Both the position numbers and the translations under genes were made by a program. This document shows positions 28,403 through 37,735 of a stretch of 63,738 nt of DNA, piece by piece (positions within the stretch are counted from its first letter, which is position 1; each line of letters begins with the position of its first letter). The notes beneath the pieces are model-generated. The model made no database searches. It was not told the origin of the DNA and saw only the letters and a list, made by a program, of their open reading frames with translations. The DNA is from Alphaproteobacteria bacterium (GTDB taxonomy: Bacteria; Pseudomonadota; Alphaproteobacteria; CALKHQ01), in NCBI GenBank assembly GCA_041396705.1, contig JAWKYB010000023.1:1-63738 (forward strand), given 5' to 3'.

Positions 28403-29902
28403 GTGACCCACGCGCTCGAACTGGCCGCGGTCAGCAAGGCGTTCGACGGGCGGATGGCGCTCGATTGCGCCGAATTCGCCGCCCGCTGGGGCGAGGTCCA
28501 TGCCCTGCTCGGCGAGAACGGCGCCGGCAAGTCGACGCTGATGACCATCGCCTGCGGCCTCTATGCGCCCGACGGCGGCGATCTCGTCATCGACGGGCAG
28601 CAGTGCACGCTGCGCGGGCCCGCCGATGCCGCTGCCCGCGGCATCGGCATGGTCCACCAGCACTTCAAGCTGGTGCCGGCTTTCACGGTGCTGGAAAACG
28701 TGCGCCTGACCTGCGCGCGCCGGTTCCGCGGCCAGCCGGCCGGCGCCCTGCGCAAGGCGCTGGTCGAGTTGGCGGCCAAGGCCGACCTGCCGGTGCATCC
28801 CAGCGCGCGGGTCGCCGAGCTTTCGATCGCCGAGCGGCAGCGGGTGGAGATCCTGCGCACGCTGCTGCTGGGCGCCCGCATCCTGATCCTCGACGAGCCG
28901 ACCGCGGTGCTGACCGACCAGGAGGCGGAGAGCCTGCTGCGCACCGCGCGCGGGCTGGCGGCGCAGGGCGCCTGCGTCGTGCTGATCAGCCACAAGCTGA
29001 ACGAGGTCAAGGCCCACGCCGACCGGGTGACGGTGATGCGCGCCGGCAGGACGGTGGCCCGCGACCTCGACGCCCGCAGCCTCGACGTGCCGGCGCTGGC
29101 CCGGCTGATGGTCGGCGAGGCGCTGCCGCCGCCGCCGCGCCATGTCGCCCATGTCGGCGCCGTCGCCTTCTCGGTGGCCGATCTCAGGGTGGCGCGGGCC
29201 GACGGCGCGCCGGCGGTCAACGGCCTCAGCTTCGACGTGCGCGCCGGCGAGATCTACGGCCTTGCCGGCGTCGGCGGCAACGGCCAGACCGAGCTGGCCG
29301 AGGCGGTGTGCGGCCTGCTGCCGGTGGCAGCCGGACGCATCCGGCTGGCCGGGTCCGATGTCGCCGGGCGCGCCCCGGCCCGGCTGCGCCGCGCCGGCCT
29401 GCGCGCGATCCCGGCCGACCGCTACCGCCGGGCGCTGGCCGCCGACCTCGACGTCGCCGAGAACTACGCGCTGACCGGGCTCGGCAGCGGCCGCTTCGGG
29501 CCGGCGCTGTGGGCATCGCACCGGGCGATGACGCGCATGGCCGAGCAGGCGGTCGCCGCGTTCGACGTGCGCGGGGCCGCGCCGTCGACCCCGGCGCGGC
29601 TGCTGTCCGGCGGCAACGCGCAGAAGCTGGTGCTGGCCCGCGAGCTGGACAGCGACTGCGCGCTGATCGTCGCCCATTCGCCCACCCGCGGACTGGACGT
29701 GCGTGCCTGTGCCGACGTGCACGAGCGCCTGCGCCAGGCGCGCGACCGCGGCACCGCCGTGCTGCTGATCAGCGAGGACCTGGACGAGATCCTGGCGCTG
29801 GCCGACCGCATCGGCGTGATCTCCCGCGGCCGGCTGACCGGCGAGTTCGCGCCGCCGTTCGCGCGCGCCGACATCGGCCATGCGATGGTCGGCCATGCGT
29901 GA
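28403..29902 (+). CDS. BMP-type (nucleoside/simple-sugar) ABC transporter, double ATP-binding protein
   Basis: A 499-residue protein with two ABC domains in tandem, as in RbsA/YufO. The first has Walker A GENGAGKST (37-45), the Q-loop in MVHQHFKLVPAF, the signature ELSIAERQRVEILR and Walker B ILILDEPTAVLT. The second has a degenerate P-loop GVGGNGQTE, the signature LLSGGNAQKLVLAREL and a Walker B-like CALIVAHSPTRGLDV. Unequal sites are usual in this class. It starts with GTG, 46 bp after the BMP gene, and powers the two permeases that follow. Confidence 0.93.
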   Translation: MTHALELAAVSKAFDGRMALDCAEFAARWGEVHALLGENGAGKSTLMTIACGLYAPDGGDLVIDGQQCTLRGPADAAARGIGMVHQHFKLVPAFTVLENVRLTCARRFRGQPAGALRKALVELAAKADLPVHPSARVAELSIAERQRVEILRTLLLGARILILDEPTAVLTDQEAESLLRTARGLAAQGACVVLISHKLNEVKAHADRVTVMRAGRTVARDLDARSLDVPALARLMVGEALPPPPRHVAHVGAVAFSVADLRVARADGAPAVNGLSFDVRAGEIYGLAGVGGNGQTELAEAVCGLLPVAAGRIRLAGSDVAGRAPARLRRAGLRAIPADRYRRALAADLDVAENYALTGLGSGRFGPALWASHRAMTRMAEQAVAAFDVRGAAPSTPARLLSGGNAQKLVLARELDSDCALIVAHSPTRGLDVRACADVHERLRQARDRGTAVLLISEDLDEILALADRIGVISRGRLTGEFAPPFARADIGHAMVGHA

Positions 29903-29925
29903 GGCGCCGGGCCACAGGTCCCAGC

Positions 29926-30015
29926 CGCCGTCCCTGCGAGGTGCGGAGCGACGCGGCAATCCGGGGCCGGGCCGCCCGGGATTGCCACGCCGCCTGCCGG
30001 CCGCTCGCAGTGACG
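29926..30015. repeat. Palindromic repeat of a second class (GCAATCC...GGATTGCC)
   Basis: CGGCAATCCGGGGCCGGGCC and the facing GGGATTGCCACG form the inner arms; CCCTGCGAGGTGCGGAGCGA and CGGCCGCTCGCAGTGACG-like sequence form the outer ones. This is the familiar alphaproteobacterial rubric of an intergenic hairpin. It fills the 159-bp gap between the ATPase and permease genes and may affect transcript levels there. Confidence 0.7.
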
Positions 30016-30061
30016 CTGGAACAGGGGTCGCGTACGGCGTGGACAGCGGGGACCGGGGCCG

Positions 30062-31111
30062 ATGAGCGGGCTGACGCTGACGCCGCGGCGCAACGTCACC
30101 GGGCTGCACAGCGCGGCGGCGCTGGCCGGCGGCCTGGCCTTCGGGCTCGCCGTCTCGTTCGTGCTGCTGCTGGCCAACGGCATCGCGGTGCAGGAGGTGA
30201 TCGACGAGTTCGTCTCGTTCGTGTTCTTCAGCGACGCCGGACTGGCCTCGGTCGCGGTCGAGGCGACGCCGCTGGTGCTGGCCGGGCTGGCCGGCGCGGT
30301 GGCGCTGAAAGTGCGCTTCTGGAACATCGGCATCGAGGGTCAGCTGTGGCTGGGCGCGGTCGGCGCCACCGCGGTCGCGCTGTACGACATCGGACCGGAA
30401 TGGCTGCGGCTGCCGCTGATGGCGGCCGGCGCGATGGCCGGCGGTGCGCTGTGGATCGCCCTGCCCGGCCTGTTCCGCATGCGCTTCGGCGTCAGCGAGA
30501 TCATCTCGACCCTGCTGCTGAACTACGTCGCCCTGCTGCTGGTGCAGCACCTGGTGTTCGGCGCCTGGAAGGACCCGCAGCAGAACTTCCCCTACACCGC
30601 CGGCTTCGACCCGGCCGAGCAGCTGGCCCGGCTGGGCTGGGGCAAGACCCACGCCGGCCTGGTCATCGCCCTGGTCGCCGTGCTGGCGGTGTGGCTGATC
30701 GCCGAGCGCTCGCGTTGGGGCGCCTACATGCGCGCGGTCGGCGCCAACCGCGACGTGGCGCGGGCGACCGGCGTGCCGGTGCTGGCCACCGTGGTGCTGG
30801 CGATCGCGCTGTCCGGCGCGCTGGCCGGTCTGGCCGGGTTCTCCGTCGCCGCCGGCGAGGAGCACCGGCTGACCCAGCACCTGGGCGTCGGCTACGGCTT
30901 CAGCGGCATCCTGATCGCCTTCCTGGCCCGCTTCCGTGCCTTCGGCGTGCTGATCGCGGCCGTGCTGGTGGCCGAGCTCTATGTCGCCGGCGAAAGCCTG
31001 CAGCAGTTCTACCAGCTGCCCGCCGCGCTGATCGAGCTGATCCAGGCGATCATCCTGTTCAGCGTGGTCGGCGCCGAGTTCTTCGCGCGTTACCGGCTGC
31101 ACCGGGGCTGA
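30062..31111 (+). CDS. ABC transporter permease, BMP-type system (first permease)
   Basis: A 349-residue membrane protein with about eight to ten helices and the BPD_transp_2 (PF02653) signatures VEATPLVLAGLAGAVALKV, FWNIGIEGQLWLGAVGATA and GVSEIISTLLLNYVALLLV. It pairs with the permease starting 5 bp downstream to form the channel of the BMP transporter. The ATG at 30062 opens directly after the intergenic repeat. The length is normal for this YufP-like class. Confidence 0.92.
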   Translation: MSGLTLTPRRNVTGLHSAAALAGGLAFGLAVSFVLLLANGIAVQEVIDEFVSFVFFSDAGLASVAVEATPLVLAGLAGAVALKVRFWNIGIEGQLWLGAVGATAVALYDIGPEWLRLPLMAAGAMAGGALWIALPGLFRMRFGVSEIISTLLLNYVALLLVQHLVFGAWKDPQQNFPYTAGFDPAEQLARLGWGKTHAGLVIALVAVLAVWLIAERSRWGAYMRAVGANRDVARATGVPVLATVVLAIALSGALAGLAGFSVAAGEEHRLTQHLGVGYGFSGILIAFLARFRAFGVLIAAVLVAELYVAGESLQQFYQLPAALIELIQAIILFSVVGAEFFARYRLHRG

Positions 31112-31116
31112 CGGTC

Positions 31117-32046
31117 ATGGACGCGCTGATCGACAACTGGCTGGCCAGCACGCCCGAGATGGCGGCGCCGCTGCTGATCGCCGCGCTGGGCCTGATCATC
31201 AACGAGCGCGCCGGCGTACTCAACCTCGGCGCCGAGGGGCTGATGATGGTGGGCGCACTGGCCGGGGTGATGGGGGCCTACCACGCCGGCACGCCGTGGG
31301 TCGGCGTCGCCGCCGCCGTCGTGGCGGCAGGCGTCGTCTCCGCCCTGTTCGCCTTCATCGTCGTCGTGCTGCGCGCCGACCAGGTGATCACCGGGCTGAC
31401 CGTGGTGGCGTTCGGCGCCGGGCTGACCGGGCTGATCGGCCCGCCCTACAGCCAGACCGCGATCGCGCCGTTCGGCGAGATCGACCTCGGCTTCCTCACC
31501 GCCATCCCCTATGTCGGCCGCATGATCTTCGGCCAGGACGTGCTGTTCTACCTGGCCATTGCGCTGGCCGCGCTGACCTGGTGGCTGCTCTACCGGTCGC
31601 AGCCGGGGCTGGTGCTGCGCGCGGTCGGCGAGAACCCGCAGGCCGCCGACGCCGCCGGCGCCGACGTGCAGGGCGTACGCATCGCCGCGGTGGTCGCCGG
31701 CGGCGTGCTGTGCGGGCTGGCCGGCGCCGACCTGTCGCTGGCGGCCAGCCAGACCTGGGTCGAGGGCATGACCGGCGGCCGCGGCTGGATCGCGGTCGCG
31801 CTGGTCATCTTCGCGCGCTGGAGCCCGTGGCGGGCGATCCTCGGCGCGCTGCTGTTCGGCAGCATCGAGGCGCTGATCCCGCGCATCCAGGCCACCGGCG
31901 CCAACGTGCCGACATTCCTGTTGAAGATGCTGCCCTATCTGGCGACGCTGGCGGTGCTGATCTTCACCGCCGTCGTCCGCCGCTCCGTCCACGCCGCGCC
32001 GGCCGCGCTCGGCCAGGCCTATGCCCGCGAGGACCGGCGCGACTGA
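31117..32046 (+). CDS. ABC transporter permease, BMP-type system (second permease)
   Basis: A 309-residue membrane protein of the YufQ-like class: ALGLIINERAGVLNLGAEGL (about 24-43), RADQVITGLTVVAFGAG and EGMTGGRGWIAVALVIFARW with the conserved EGMTxGRGW loop. About eight helices. The ATG at 31117 follows the previous stop by 5 bp. It is the partner of the first permease. The SDR gene starts 18 bp after its stop. Confidence 0.92.
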   Translation: MDALIDNWLASTPEMAAPLLIAALGLIINERAGVLNLGAEGLMMVGALAGVMGAYHAGTPWVGVAAAVVAAGVVSALFAFIVVVLRADQVITGLTVVAFGAGLTGLIGPPYSQTAIAPFGEIDLGFLTAIPYVGRMIFGQDVLFYLAIALAALTWWLLYRSQPGLVLRAVGENPQAADAAGADVQGVRIAAVVAGGVLCGLAGADLSLAASQTWVEGMTGGRGWIAVALVIFARWSPWRAILGALLFGSIEALIPRIQATGANVPTFLLKMLPYLATLAVLIFTAVVRRSVHAAPAALGQAYAREDRRD

Positions 32047-32064
32047 ACGGGAGGCCCGCTGCCG

Positions 32065-32829
32065 ATGCCCTCATTCTCGCTTGCCGGCCGCCAGGCCGTG
32101 GTCACCGGTGCCAGCCGCGGCATCGGCGCGGCGCTGGCCGAGGGGCTGGCCGAGGCCGGTGCCGACGTCGTGCTGGTCGCCCGCAGCGCCGCCGACCTGG
32201 CCGACACCGCCCGCGCGGTCGAGCGCCACGGCCGCAACGCGCTGTGCCTGTCCTGCGACGTCGCCTCGGTCGCCGCGGTGGGCCAGCTCGCCGACGACGT
32301 GGCGCGGCAGGGCTGGCAGCCGGCGATCCTGATCAACAACGCCGGCTTCGAGCGGGTGAAGCCGTCGGCCGACGTCGACGAGGCCACCTGGGACGCGATC
32401 GTCGACACCAACCTGAAGGGTGCGTTCTTCGTCGCCCAGGCCTTCGCCCGGCCGCTGCTGGCCGCCGGCCTGCCCGGCGCCATCGTCAACGTCTGCTCGC
32501 TGACGTCGGGCGTCGGCATCCCCACCGCCGCGCCCTACACCGCGTCGAAAAGCGGGATGCTGGGCATGACCCGCGCGCTGTCGGCCGAGTGGGCGCCGCG
32601 CGGCATCCGCGTCAACGGCATCGGGCCGGGCTATTTCCGCACGGCGATGACCGAAGGCTTTTACCGGGACCCGGACTGGCAGCAGGCGATGCTGGGCAAG
32701 ATTCCGATGGGCCGGTTCGGCCGGCTCGACGACCTGGTCGGCGCCGCGGTGTTCCTGGCGTCCGACGCCGCCGCCTACATCACCGGCCAGCTGCTCTACG
32801 TCGACGGCGGCACCATGGCGTCGATCTGA
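32065..32829 (+). CDS. Short-chain dehydrogenase/reductase (SDR) with Rossmann fold
   Basis: A 254-residue classical SDR: cofactor motif TGASRGIG (14-21), NNAG (91-94), catalytic S145, Y158 and K162 in APYTASKSG, and the C-terminal IGPGYFRTAM. R18 and R40 after the glycine loop suggest an NADP(H) preference. It is the last gene of the seven-gene oxygenase-BMP operon, so it likely oxidises or reduces an intermediate of the imported compound. It overlaps the convergent histidine kinase end by 34 bp. Confidence 0.92.
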   Translation: MPSFSLAGRQAVVTGASRGIGAALAEGLAEAGADVVLVARSAADLADTARAVERHGRNALCLSCDVASVAAVGQLADDVARQGWQPAILINNAGFERVKPSADVDEATWDAIVDTNLKGAFFVAQAFARPLLAAGLPGAIVNVCSLTSGVGIPTAAPYTASKSGMLGMTRALSAEWAPRGIRVNGIGPGYFRTAMTEGFYRDPDWQQAMLGKIPMGRFGRLDDLVGAAVFLASDAAAYITGQLLYVDGGTMASI

Positions 32830-34621
32830 TCCGCGCTGCGGGCCGCCGGCTTGGCGGCGACGCGCGCGGCCGGCAGGCGCAGCAACACGGTGGTGCCCTG
32901 GCCCAGCCTGCTCTCCAGCGACAGGCTGCCCTGATGCAGCTCCATCAGCGCCACCGACAGCGGCAGGCCGAGCCCGGTGCCGGGCAGCCGGCCGTCGCGG
33001 CCGTCGTGCACCTGGGTGAACGGCTTCAGCGCCTCTGGAATGTCCTCCGGCCGCATCCCGATGCCGGTATCGGTGACCTCGATCTCCAGGCCGCCGTCGG
33101 CGAGGCCGCGCACGGCCACCCGCACCTGGCCGCCGGGCGGCGTGAACTTGACCGCATTGGACAGGATGTTGATCAGCACCTGGCTGAGCTTGGTGCGGTC
33201 GACGCGCACGGCCGGCGCGGCCGGGCCCTGGACCCGGAACACGTCGACCGAGCCGGCCATCGCGGCAGGCTGGACCAGCCGCAGCGCGGCGTCGATCAAC
33301 TCGTCCAGCGGCACCGTCGCCTCGTCGAGGATCAGCTTGCTGTTCGAGGCCTGGGCCAGGTGCAGGATCGCGTTGATCAGCGCCAGCAGATGCCGGCCGC
33401 TATCGCGGATGTCGTCGACATATTCTCTGTACTTCGCGTGCCCGAGCGGGCCGAACGCCTCGTGCTGCATCAGGTCCGAGAAGCCGATGATCGCGTTCAG
33501 CGGCGTGCGCAGCTCATGACTCATGTTGGTGAGGAACGACGACTTGGCCTCGTTGGCCCGCTCGGCGCCGGCCTGCGCCGCCTCGGCGTCGCGGGTGCGC
33601 TCGACCAGCTGGCGGTGCACCGCGTCCAGGCGGTCGAGCATGCGGTTGAACTCGAGGCCCAGCGCCTGGAACTCCTCGGCGCCGGCGATGGCCAGCCGCC
33701 GGTCGAGCCGGCCGGTCTGGCGGATCGCCTGGATGTCGCCGGTGACCCGGGCGAGCGGCCGCACCACGGTCCGCTGCAGCAGCAACCACAGCACGGCGAT
33801 CGCCAGCAGCCCGGCCAGCACCAGCGCCAGCAACGAAATGCCGATGATCCGGTCGCCGGCGCCGGTCACGTCGCGCGGCGTCTCGACCCGCAGCCGCAGT
33901 GCCGGGTTGCCGTGGATATCGCCGAGCACCAGCGCGCCGACCAGCAGGTCGGGGCTGCGTGCGACAACGGCATAGTCGCCGGCGACGGCATCGGCATCGG
34001 CCGCGAGCGGCTCGGCCGAGAACCGCACCTGGGTCTCGTCGGCGACCGCGGCGACGACGGTATCGGTCAGCAGCCGGCCGAACACCAGCGTGCCGTTGGC
34101 CGGGCCGGTGTCGGCGCTCGGCATCACCGGCGTGGCGGCGACCAGCATCGGCCCCAGCGCGGTCGGCAGGATGCCGTGCACATCGCTGAACCGTGCCGCC
34201 GCCGCCAGCAGCGGATCGCCGGGCGGCAGCGACGCCAACGCCGGCAATTCGAGCACAGCACCGGTGTCCAGGTCGTAGACCTGCCCCAGATCGCCTGGCC
34301 GGCCAGGTCGTAGAAATAGACCAGGTTCATGCCGATGGTGCGGATGCTGTCGAACGCCAGGTTGCGCTCGATGTAGCCGTCGTCCAGCCCGGCGACGAAG
34401 CCGTAGGTCTCGTCCCAGTGCGACCAGTCGGTGGCGGTGCGCACCATCGCGTCCAGCCGCAGCCCGATGGCGGCCTGCACCCGCTCGGCATTGCGCCGGG
34501 CCTGGCCTTCCTCGATCGAGGCGAAGCCGCCGGCCACCGGCACCAGCACGGCCGCGTTGAGGCCGGCCATCGCCAGGATGGCCCCTCCGGTCAGCAACGC
34601 GATGGTCTGCTTCAGGCGCAC
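32796..34621 (-). pseudogene. CHASE4-domain sensor histidine kinase, one frameshift
   Basis: The N-terminus (ATG 34621) has a membrane helix (about 7-28) and then the CHASE4 sensor signature DWSHWDETYGFVAGLDDGY and IRTIGMNLVYFYDLAG. At 34283-34287 (GGGG on the coding strand) one base is missing; adding it joins GQAIWG to QVYDLDTGAVLELPAL. After the extracytoplasmic part come a second membrane helix (SLLALVLAGLLAIAVLWLLL), a HAMP domain, the H-box SFLTNMSHELRTPLNAIIGF with phospho-acceptor His, and the ATPase boxes NILSNAVKF, DTGIGM and GTGLGLPLS. The repaired length is about 608. No response regulator is adjacent. All motifs are intact, so the frameshift could be an error. Confidence 0.85.
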
Positions 34622-34731
34622 GCAACGGGTCCGTCAAGACGGCGCGCCCGCCGCCGGGCCGCTTCGCTCGGCCCATACCATCGCAGGTCGGGACTAGAGA
34701 GTTGTTAAGGCGCGATAATCCCGTCGGCAAC

Positions 34732-35676
34732 CTACAGCGTCGAGCCGATCCAGGCCAGCGACCACAGCGCCATCTCGTCGACCATGTCGGGGCCGCCGAA
34801 CGCATCCCAGACGTGGTCGGTGTCGAGCACCAGCAGCTCTTCCGGCCCATCATGGTTGGCGAGATAGGAGCGGCCCTCCAGCGGCTGCGGCTGCACGATG
34901 GTGTCGCGGGTGCCGACGATCACCAGCAGCGGGCCCGGATAGTGCGCGATCGAGGCCAGCGGCGTGACCAGATACAGCTCCTCGAAGAACGGCGTGCGCA
35001 TGTCGAACTCGGCGCCCCAGGGCAGCGCCACATGCACCGGCGCGCCGCCGCTGGCCAGGCCGGCGGCCACCGTGTCGGCGCCCATCAGCGGCGGATAGGT
35101 CGCCAGCGGATGCGCCACCGGCGCCCACAGCACCAGCGTGTCGACCCGCGGGTCGGCCGCCGCCGCGCCGGCCGCCACCAGCCCGCCCTGGCTCCAGCCG
35201 ATCACGGCCAGCCGCTCGCCGTCGACCCGCGCATCGCCGGCCAGCCAGTCGATGGCGGCCAGCGCATCGCGGGTCTGGCCGGTGAAGGTGGTGTCCTCCC
35301 ACGCGCCGTCGCTCTCGCCCGAGCCGCGGAAGTCGATGCGCAGCGAGGCGACGCCGTGCTCGGCCAGCCGTCGCGCCGTCCGCGAGAACACGCCCTCGTC
35401 GGTGTTGGCGATCGGCAGCTCGTCGCGCGAGCCGGTGAAGCCGTGCAGCAGCAGCGCCACCGGCGGCCGCTCCACGTCGCCCGGCAGCGCCAGGGTGCCG
35501 ATCACGGCCTGCCCGTCCACCGTCAGCGTGACGATCTCCTGCGTCACCGGATGGCCGCCGGCCGTCAGCGCATCGCGTGCGGCGGTCAGCGTGGGGCTGG
35601 CCTGCGCCCAGGCGGCGGACGCCGCACCGCACAGGACCAAGCCGAGACCGAAACCGAGACAGATATGCCGCCGCAT
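34732..35676 (-). CDS. Secreted alpha/beta hydrolase (dienelactone hydrolase/S9-like)
   Basis: A 314-residue protein with a signal peptide (MRRHICLGFGLGLVLCGAAS through AWAQ, cleavage near 25-27). Fold motifs are VALLLHGFTGSRDELPIANT (oxyanion), LRIDFRGSGESDG, the nucleophile elbow VIGWSQGGLVAAG, VGTRDTIVQP (acid) and DTDHVWD (His). It resembles bacterial YitV/YghX-type esterases. It follows the Pot operon after a 71-bp gap, which may be incidental. It would work in the periplasm on esters or amides; the substrate is unknown. Confidence 0.88.
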   Translation of the reverse strand: MRRHICLGFGLGLVLCGAASAAWAQASPTLTAARDALTAGGHPVTQEIVTLTVDGQAVIGTLALPGDVERPPVALLLHGFTGSRDELPIANTDEGVFSRTARRLAEHGVASLRIDFRGSGESDGAWEDTTFTGQTRDALAAIDWLAGDARVDGERLAVIGWSQGGLVAAGAAAADPRVDTLVLWAPVAHPLATYPPLMGADTVAAGLASGGAPVHVALPWGAEFDMRTPFFEELYLVTPLASIAHYPGPLLVIVGTRDTIVQPQPLEGRSYLANHDGPEELLVLDTDHVWDAFGGPDMVDEMALWSLAWIGSTL

Positions 35677-35747
35677 CGCGCCCTCCCCGTGTCCGCTGGA
35701 GACGGGGAAGTCTAATGCCGTTCCGAGGCGCGCGGGAAGCGCTGCGG

Positions 35748-36548
35748 CTATTTCGACTTCAGGAAGATGTCCAGGCTGACCAGCCGGTCGAGCAGCCAGA
35801 TCGCGACCACCGCCACCACGATGTAGACCACCGAGACCGCGGCGAGGTCGGGCGTGATCACGCTGCGGATCGAGTTGTAGATGCTGACCGGCAGGGTGAC
35901 GATGCGCGCGTCGACCAGCAGCAGGCTGACGATGAACTCGTTGAACGCCAGGATGAACATCAGCAGCGCGCCGCTGATCACGCCCGGCAGCACCGCCGGC
36001 AGCGTGACGGTGAGGAACACCTGCAGCGGCGGCGCGCCGCAGCTGGCGGCGGCCAGCTCCAGGTCGGGGTCGAGCGCGTTGACGCTGGCGCTGACCGCCC
36101 AGATCATGAACGGCAGGTTGATCACGCAGGCCGCGACGCCGACCGGCCACAGCTGGCCCAGGATGCGCACCTCGCCGAAGATCAGCATCAGGCCGATGCC
36201 GGAGACGATCAGCGGGATGGTGAACGGCAGCAGCAGATAGACCTGGATCGCGGTCAGGAACCGCAGCCGGAACCGCACCATGGCGATCGCCGCCAGCGTG
36301 CCGACCGGGATCGCGATCGCGGTGCACACCGCCGCCACCCACAGCGAGCGCAGGAAGGCGTCGACGAACTCGCTACGTTCCCACAGCCGCTCGTACCAGC
36401 GCAGCGACAGCCCGTCGGGCGGGAAAGTGACGATCTCGCCGGCGGTGAACGAGGCCGCCAGCACGATCACGGTCGGCAGCCCGAGGCAGATCAGGTTGAA
36501 CCAGACGATGCCCCACAGCACCATCGTCTTCGAACGCGGCGCGCGCAT
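35748..36548 (-). CDS. ABC transporter permease, PotC-like (polyamine/iron/opine type)
   Basis: A 266-residue membrane protein with six helices and the EAA-loop region ALDPDLELAAASCGAPPLQV followed by VFLTVTLPAVLPGVISGAL, the standard PotC/BPD_transp_1 pattern. It is the last transporter gene of the minus-strand operon ATPase, binding protein, permease 1, permease 2. A palindromic repeat sits in the 175-bp gap to the first permease. The start ATG at 36548 gives MRAPRSKTMVLW, the usual cytoplasmic leader. Confidence 0.92.
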   Translation of the reverse strand: MRAPRSKTMVLWGIVWFNLICLGLPTVIVLAASFTAGEIVTFPPDGLSLRWYERLWERSEFVDAFLRSLWVAAVCTAIAIPVGTLAAIAMVRFRLRFLTAIQVYLLLPFTIPLIVSGIGLMLIFGEVRILGQLWPVGVAACVINLPFMIWAVSASVNALDPDLELAAASCGAPPLQVFLTVTLPAVLPGVISGALLMFILAFNEFIVSLLLVDARIVTLPVSIYNSIRSVITPDLAAVSVVYIVVAVVAIWLLDRLVSLDIFLKSK

Positions 36549-36568
36549 CAGCGCTGCCCCCCCAGTCC

Positions 36569-36674
36569 GTCATCCCCGGGCTTGTCCCGGGGATCTATGC
36601 GGGAAAGGGCGCCGTCCGCCCTCGCCGCCCGTACGAACCCGGCCGGAGATCCCCGGCACGAGCCCGGGGATGAC
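36569..36674. repeat. Palindromic intergenic repeat of the GTCATCCCCGGG class, copy 2
   Basis: GTCATCCCCGGGCTTGTCCC at the left and AGCCCGGGGATGAC at the right form near-perfect arms, with inner GGGGATCT and AGATCCCC facing each other around a core of about 50 bp. It matches the copy at 27167-27250 in its arms but not its core. It lies between two permease genes of one operon. Confidence 0.82.
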
Positions 36675-36723
36675 GCGCTCTGGGGGGCGAGACGCCGCCA
36701 ACAGAGTCGCCGCTGCATCCTCG

Positions 36724-37671
36724 TCAACCCCGCCGCGCGACGAAGCTGAGGGTGCCGGCGCCGAGGCCGGCGAAGATGACGGCGACCAGGGTGCTGCCCA
36801 GCAGCACCAGGATCACCGCCAGCGCCGAGCCGAGGCCGGCGTTGGAGATCTGGAAGAAACCGTCGTAGATCGCGTTGGCGATGAAGTCGATGGTGCCGCC
36901 GCCGAGGATCTCCGGCATGGCGAAGTCGGTCACGGTCAGCGTGAACACCACCACCGCGGCGCCGACCAGGCCCGGCTTGGCCATCGGGATCACCACGTGC
37001 AGGAAGGTGCGCGGCCAGGTCGCGCCCAGGCTCTCCGAGGCCTGCTCGACCTCCTCCGGAATCGCGGTCAGCGCCGGCGCCAGCATCAGCACCGCGAACG
37101 GCAGCATGTACTGGACCAGACCGAGCAGGACGGCGTTGTAGTTGTAGAGCAGGTCGAGCGTGCCGAGGCCGAGGCCCGACAGCGCCTGGTTGATCAGCCC
37201 CTGCTTGCCCAGGATGATCAGCCATCCGTAGGCCCGCACGACCTGGCCGATGAAGAACGGCAGGAACAGGCAGACCAGCAACGCCTTGCGGGTCAGGCGC
37301 GACGGCGTGCGCACCATGACATAGGCATAGGGGAAGGCCAGCACCAGCGTCACCGCGGTGACGATCACCGCCGCCAGCACGCTGCGCAAAACGATGTCGA
37401 GATAGACCGCCTGGTCGGCGACGATGGCGTAGTTGGCGAACGACCACGCCTCGACCAGCCGGTAGGTGGCCGGGTCGAGCGCGCGCAGGCTGTAGTCGAC
37501 GATGTAGACCATGCCCGCGGCCAGCAGCCCGACCAGCAGCAGCGCCGGGGCCAGCAGGAGCCAACCGGTGAAGCGCCGGCACGGCCGCGGCCACAGCGCC
37601 GCCGCCACGGCCTCGGCCGCATCGAGCAGGCGCCAGCGCAGCGGCAGCCGGATGTGGGACGCTTGGTGCAC
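36724..37671 (-). CDS. ABC transporter permease, PotB-like
   Basis: A 315-residue permease with six main helices. The N-terminal helix (FTGWLLLAPALLLVGLLAAG) is followed by a large periplasmic loop. The EAA loop is present as EEVEQASESLGATWPRTFLH and VVIPMAKPGLVGAAVVVFTL. It works with the PotC-like protein as a heterodimer. The start ATG at 37671 is 64 bp after the binding-protein gene; a CCCTCCCCCG hairpin is in that gap. Confidence 0.92.
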   Translation of the reverse strand: MHQASHIRLPLRWRLLDAAEAVAAALWPRPCRRFTGWLLLAPALLLVGLLAAGMVYIVDYSLRALDPATYRLVEAWSFANYAIVADQAVYLDIVLRSVLAAVIVTAVTLVLAFPYAYVMVRTPSRLTRKALLVCLFLPFFIGQVVRAYGWLIILGKQGLINQALSGLGLGTLDLLYNYNAVLLGLVQYMLPFAVLMLAPALTAIPEEVEQASESLGATWPRTFLHVVIPMAKPGLVGAAVVVFTLTVTDFAMPEILGGGTIDFIANAIYDGFFQISNAGLGSALAVILVLLGSTLVAVIFAGLGAGTLSFVARRG

Positions 37672-37691
37672 GTGACCGGTCGCGGTGCTTC

Positions 37692-37715
37692 CCCTCCCCC
37701 GTTCCCGGGGGAGGG
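37692..37715. repeat. Perfect 10-bp stem hairpin CCCTCCCCCG/CGGGGGAGGG, loop TTCC
   Basis: The stem CCCTCCCCCG (37692-37701) pairs with CGGGGGAGGG (37706-37715). It has no U-tract, so it is not a classical terminator; in the middle of an operon it could attenuate the permease genes or protect the upstream message. A related 9-bp version is at 45420-45440. Confidence 0.7.
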
Positions 37716-37735
37716 TGGCAGCAGTCGCCGGCGGG

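Noticed and set aside
28232..31102. Long minus-strand open frame opposite the BMP transporter genes
   Set aside because: Same cause; composition is repetitive and the plus-strand genes have unmistakable ABC motifs.
31296..34313. Plus-strand open frame of about 1,000 codons across permease, SDR and histidine kinase
   Set aside because: It crosses genes in both orientations and contains only Arg/Pro/Gly-rich sequence.
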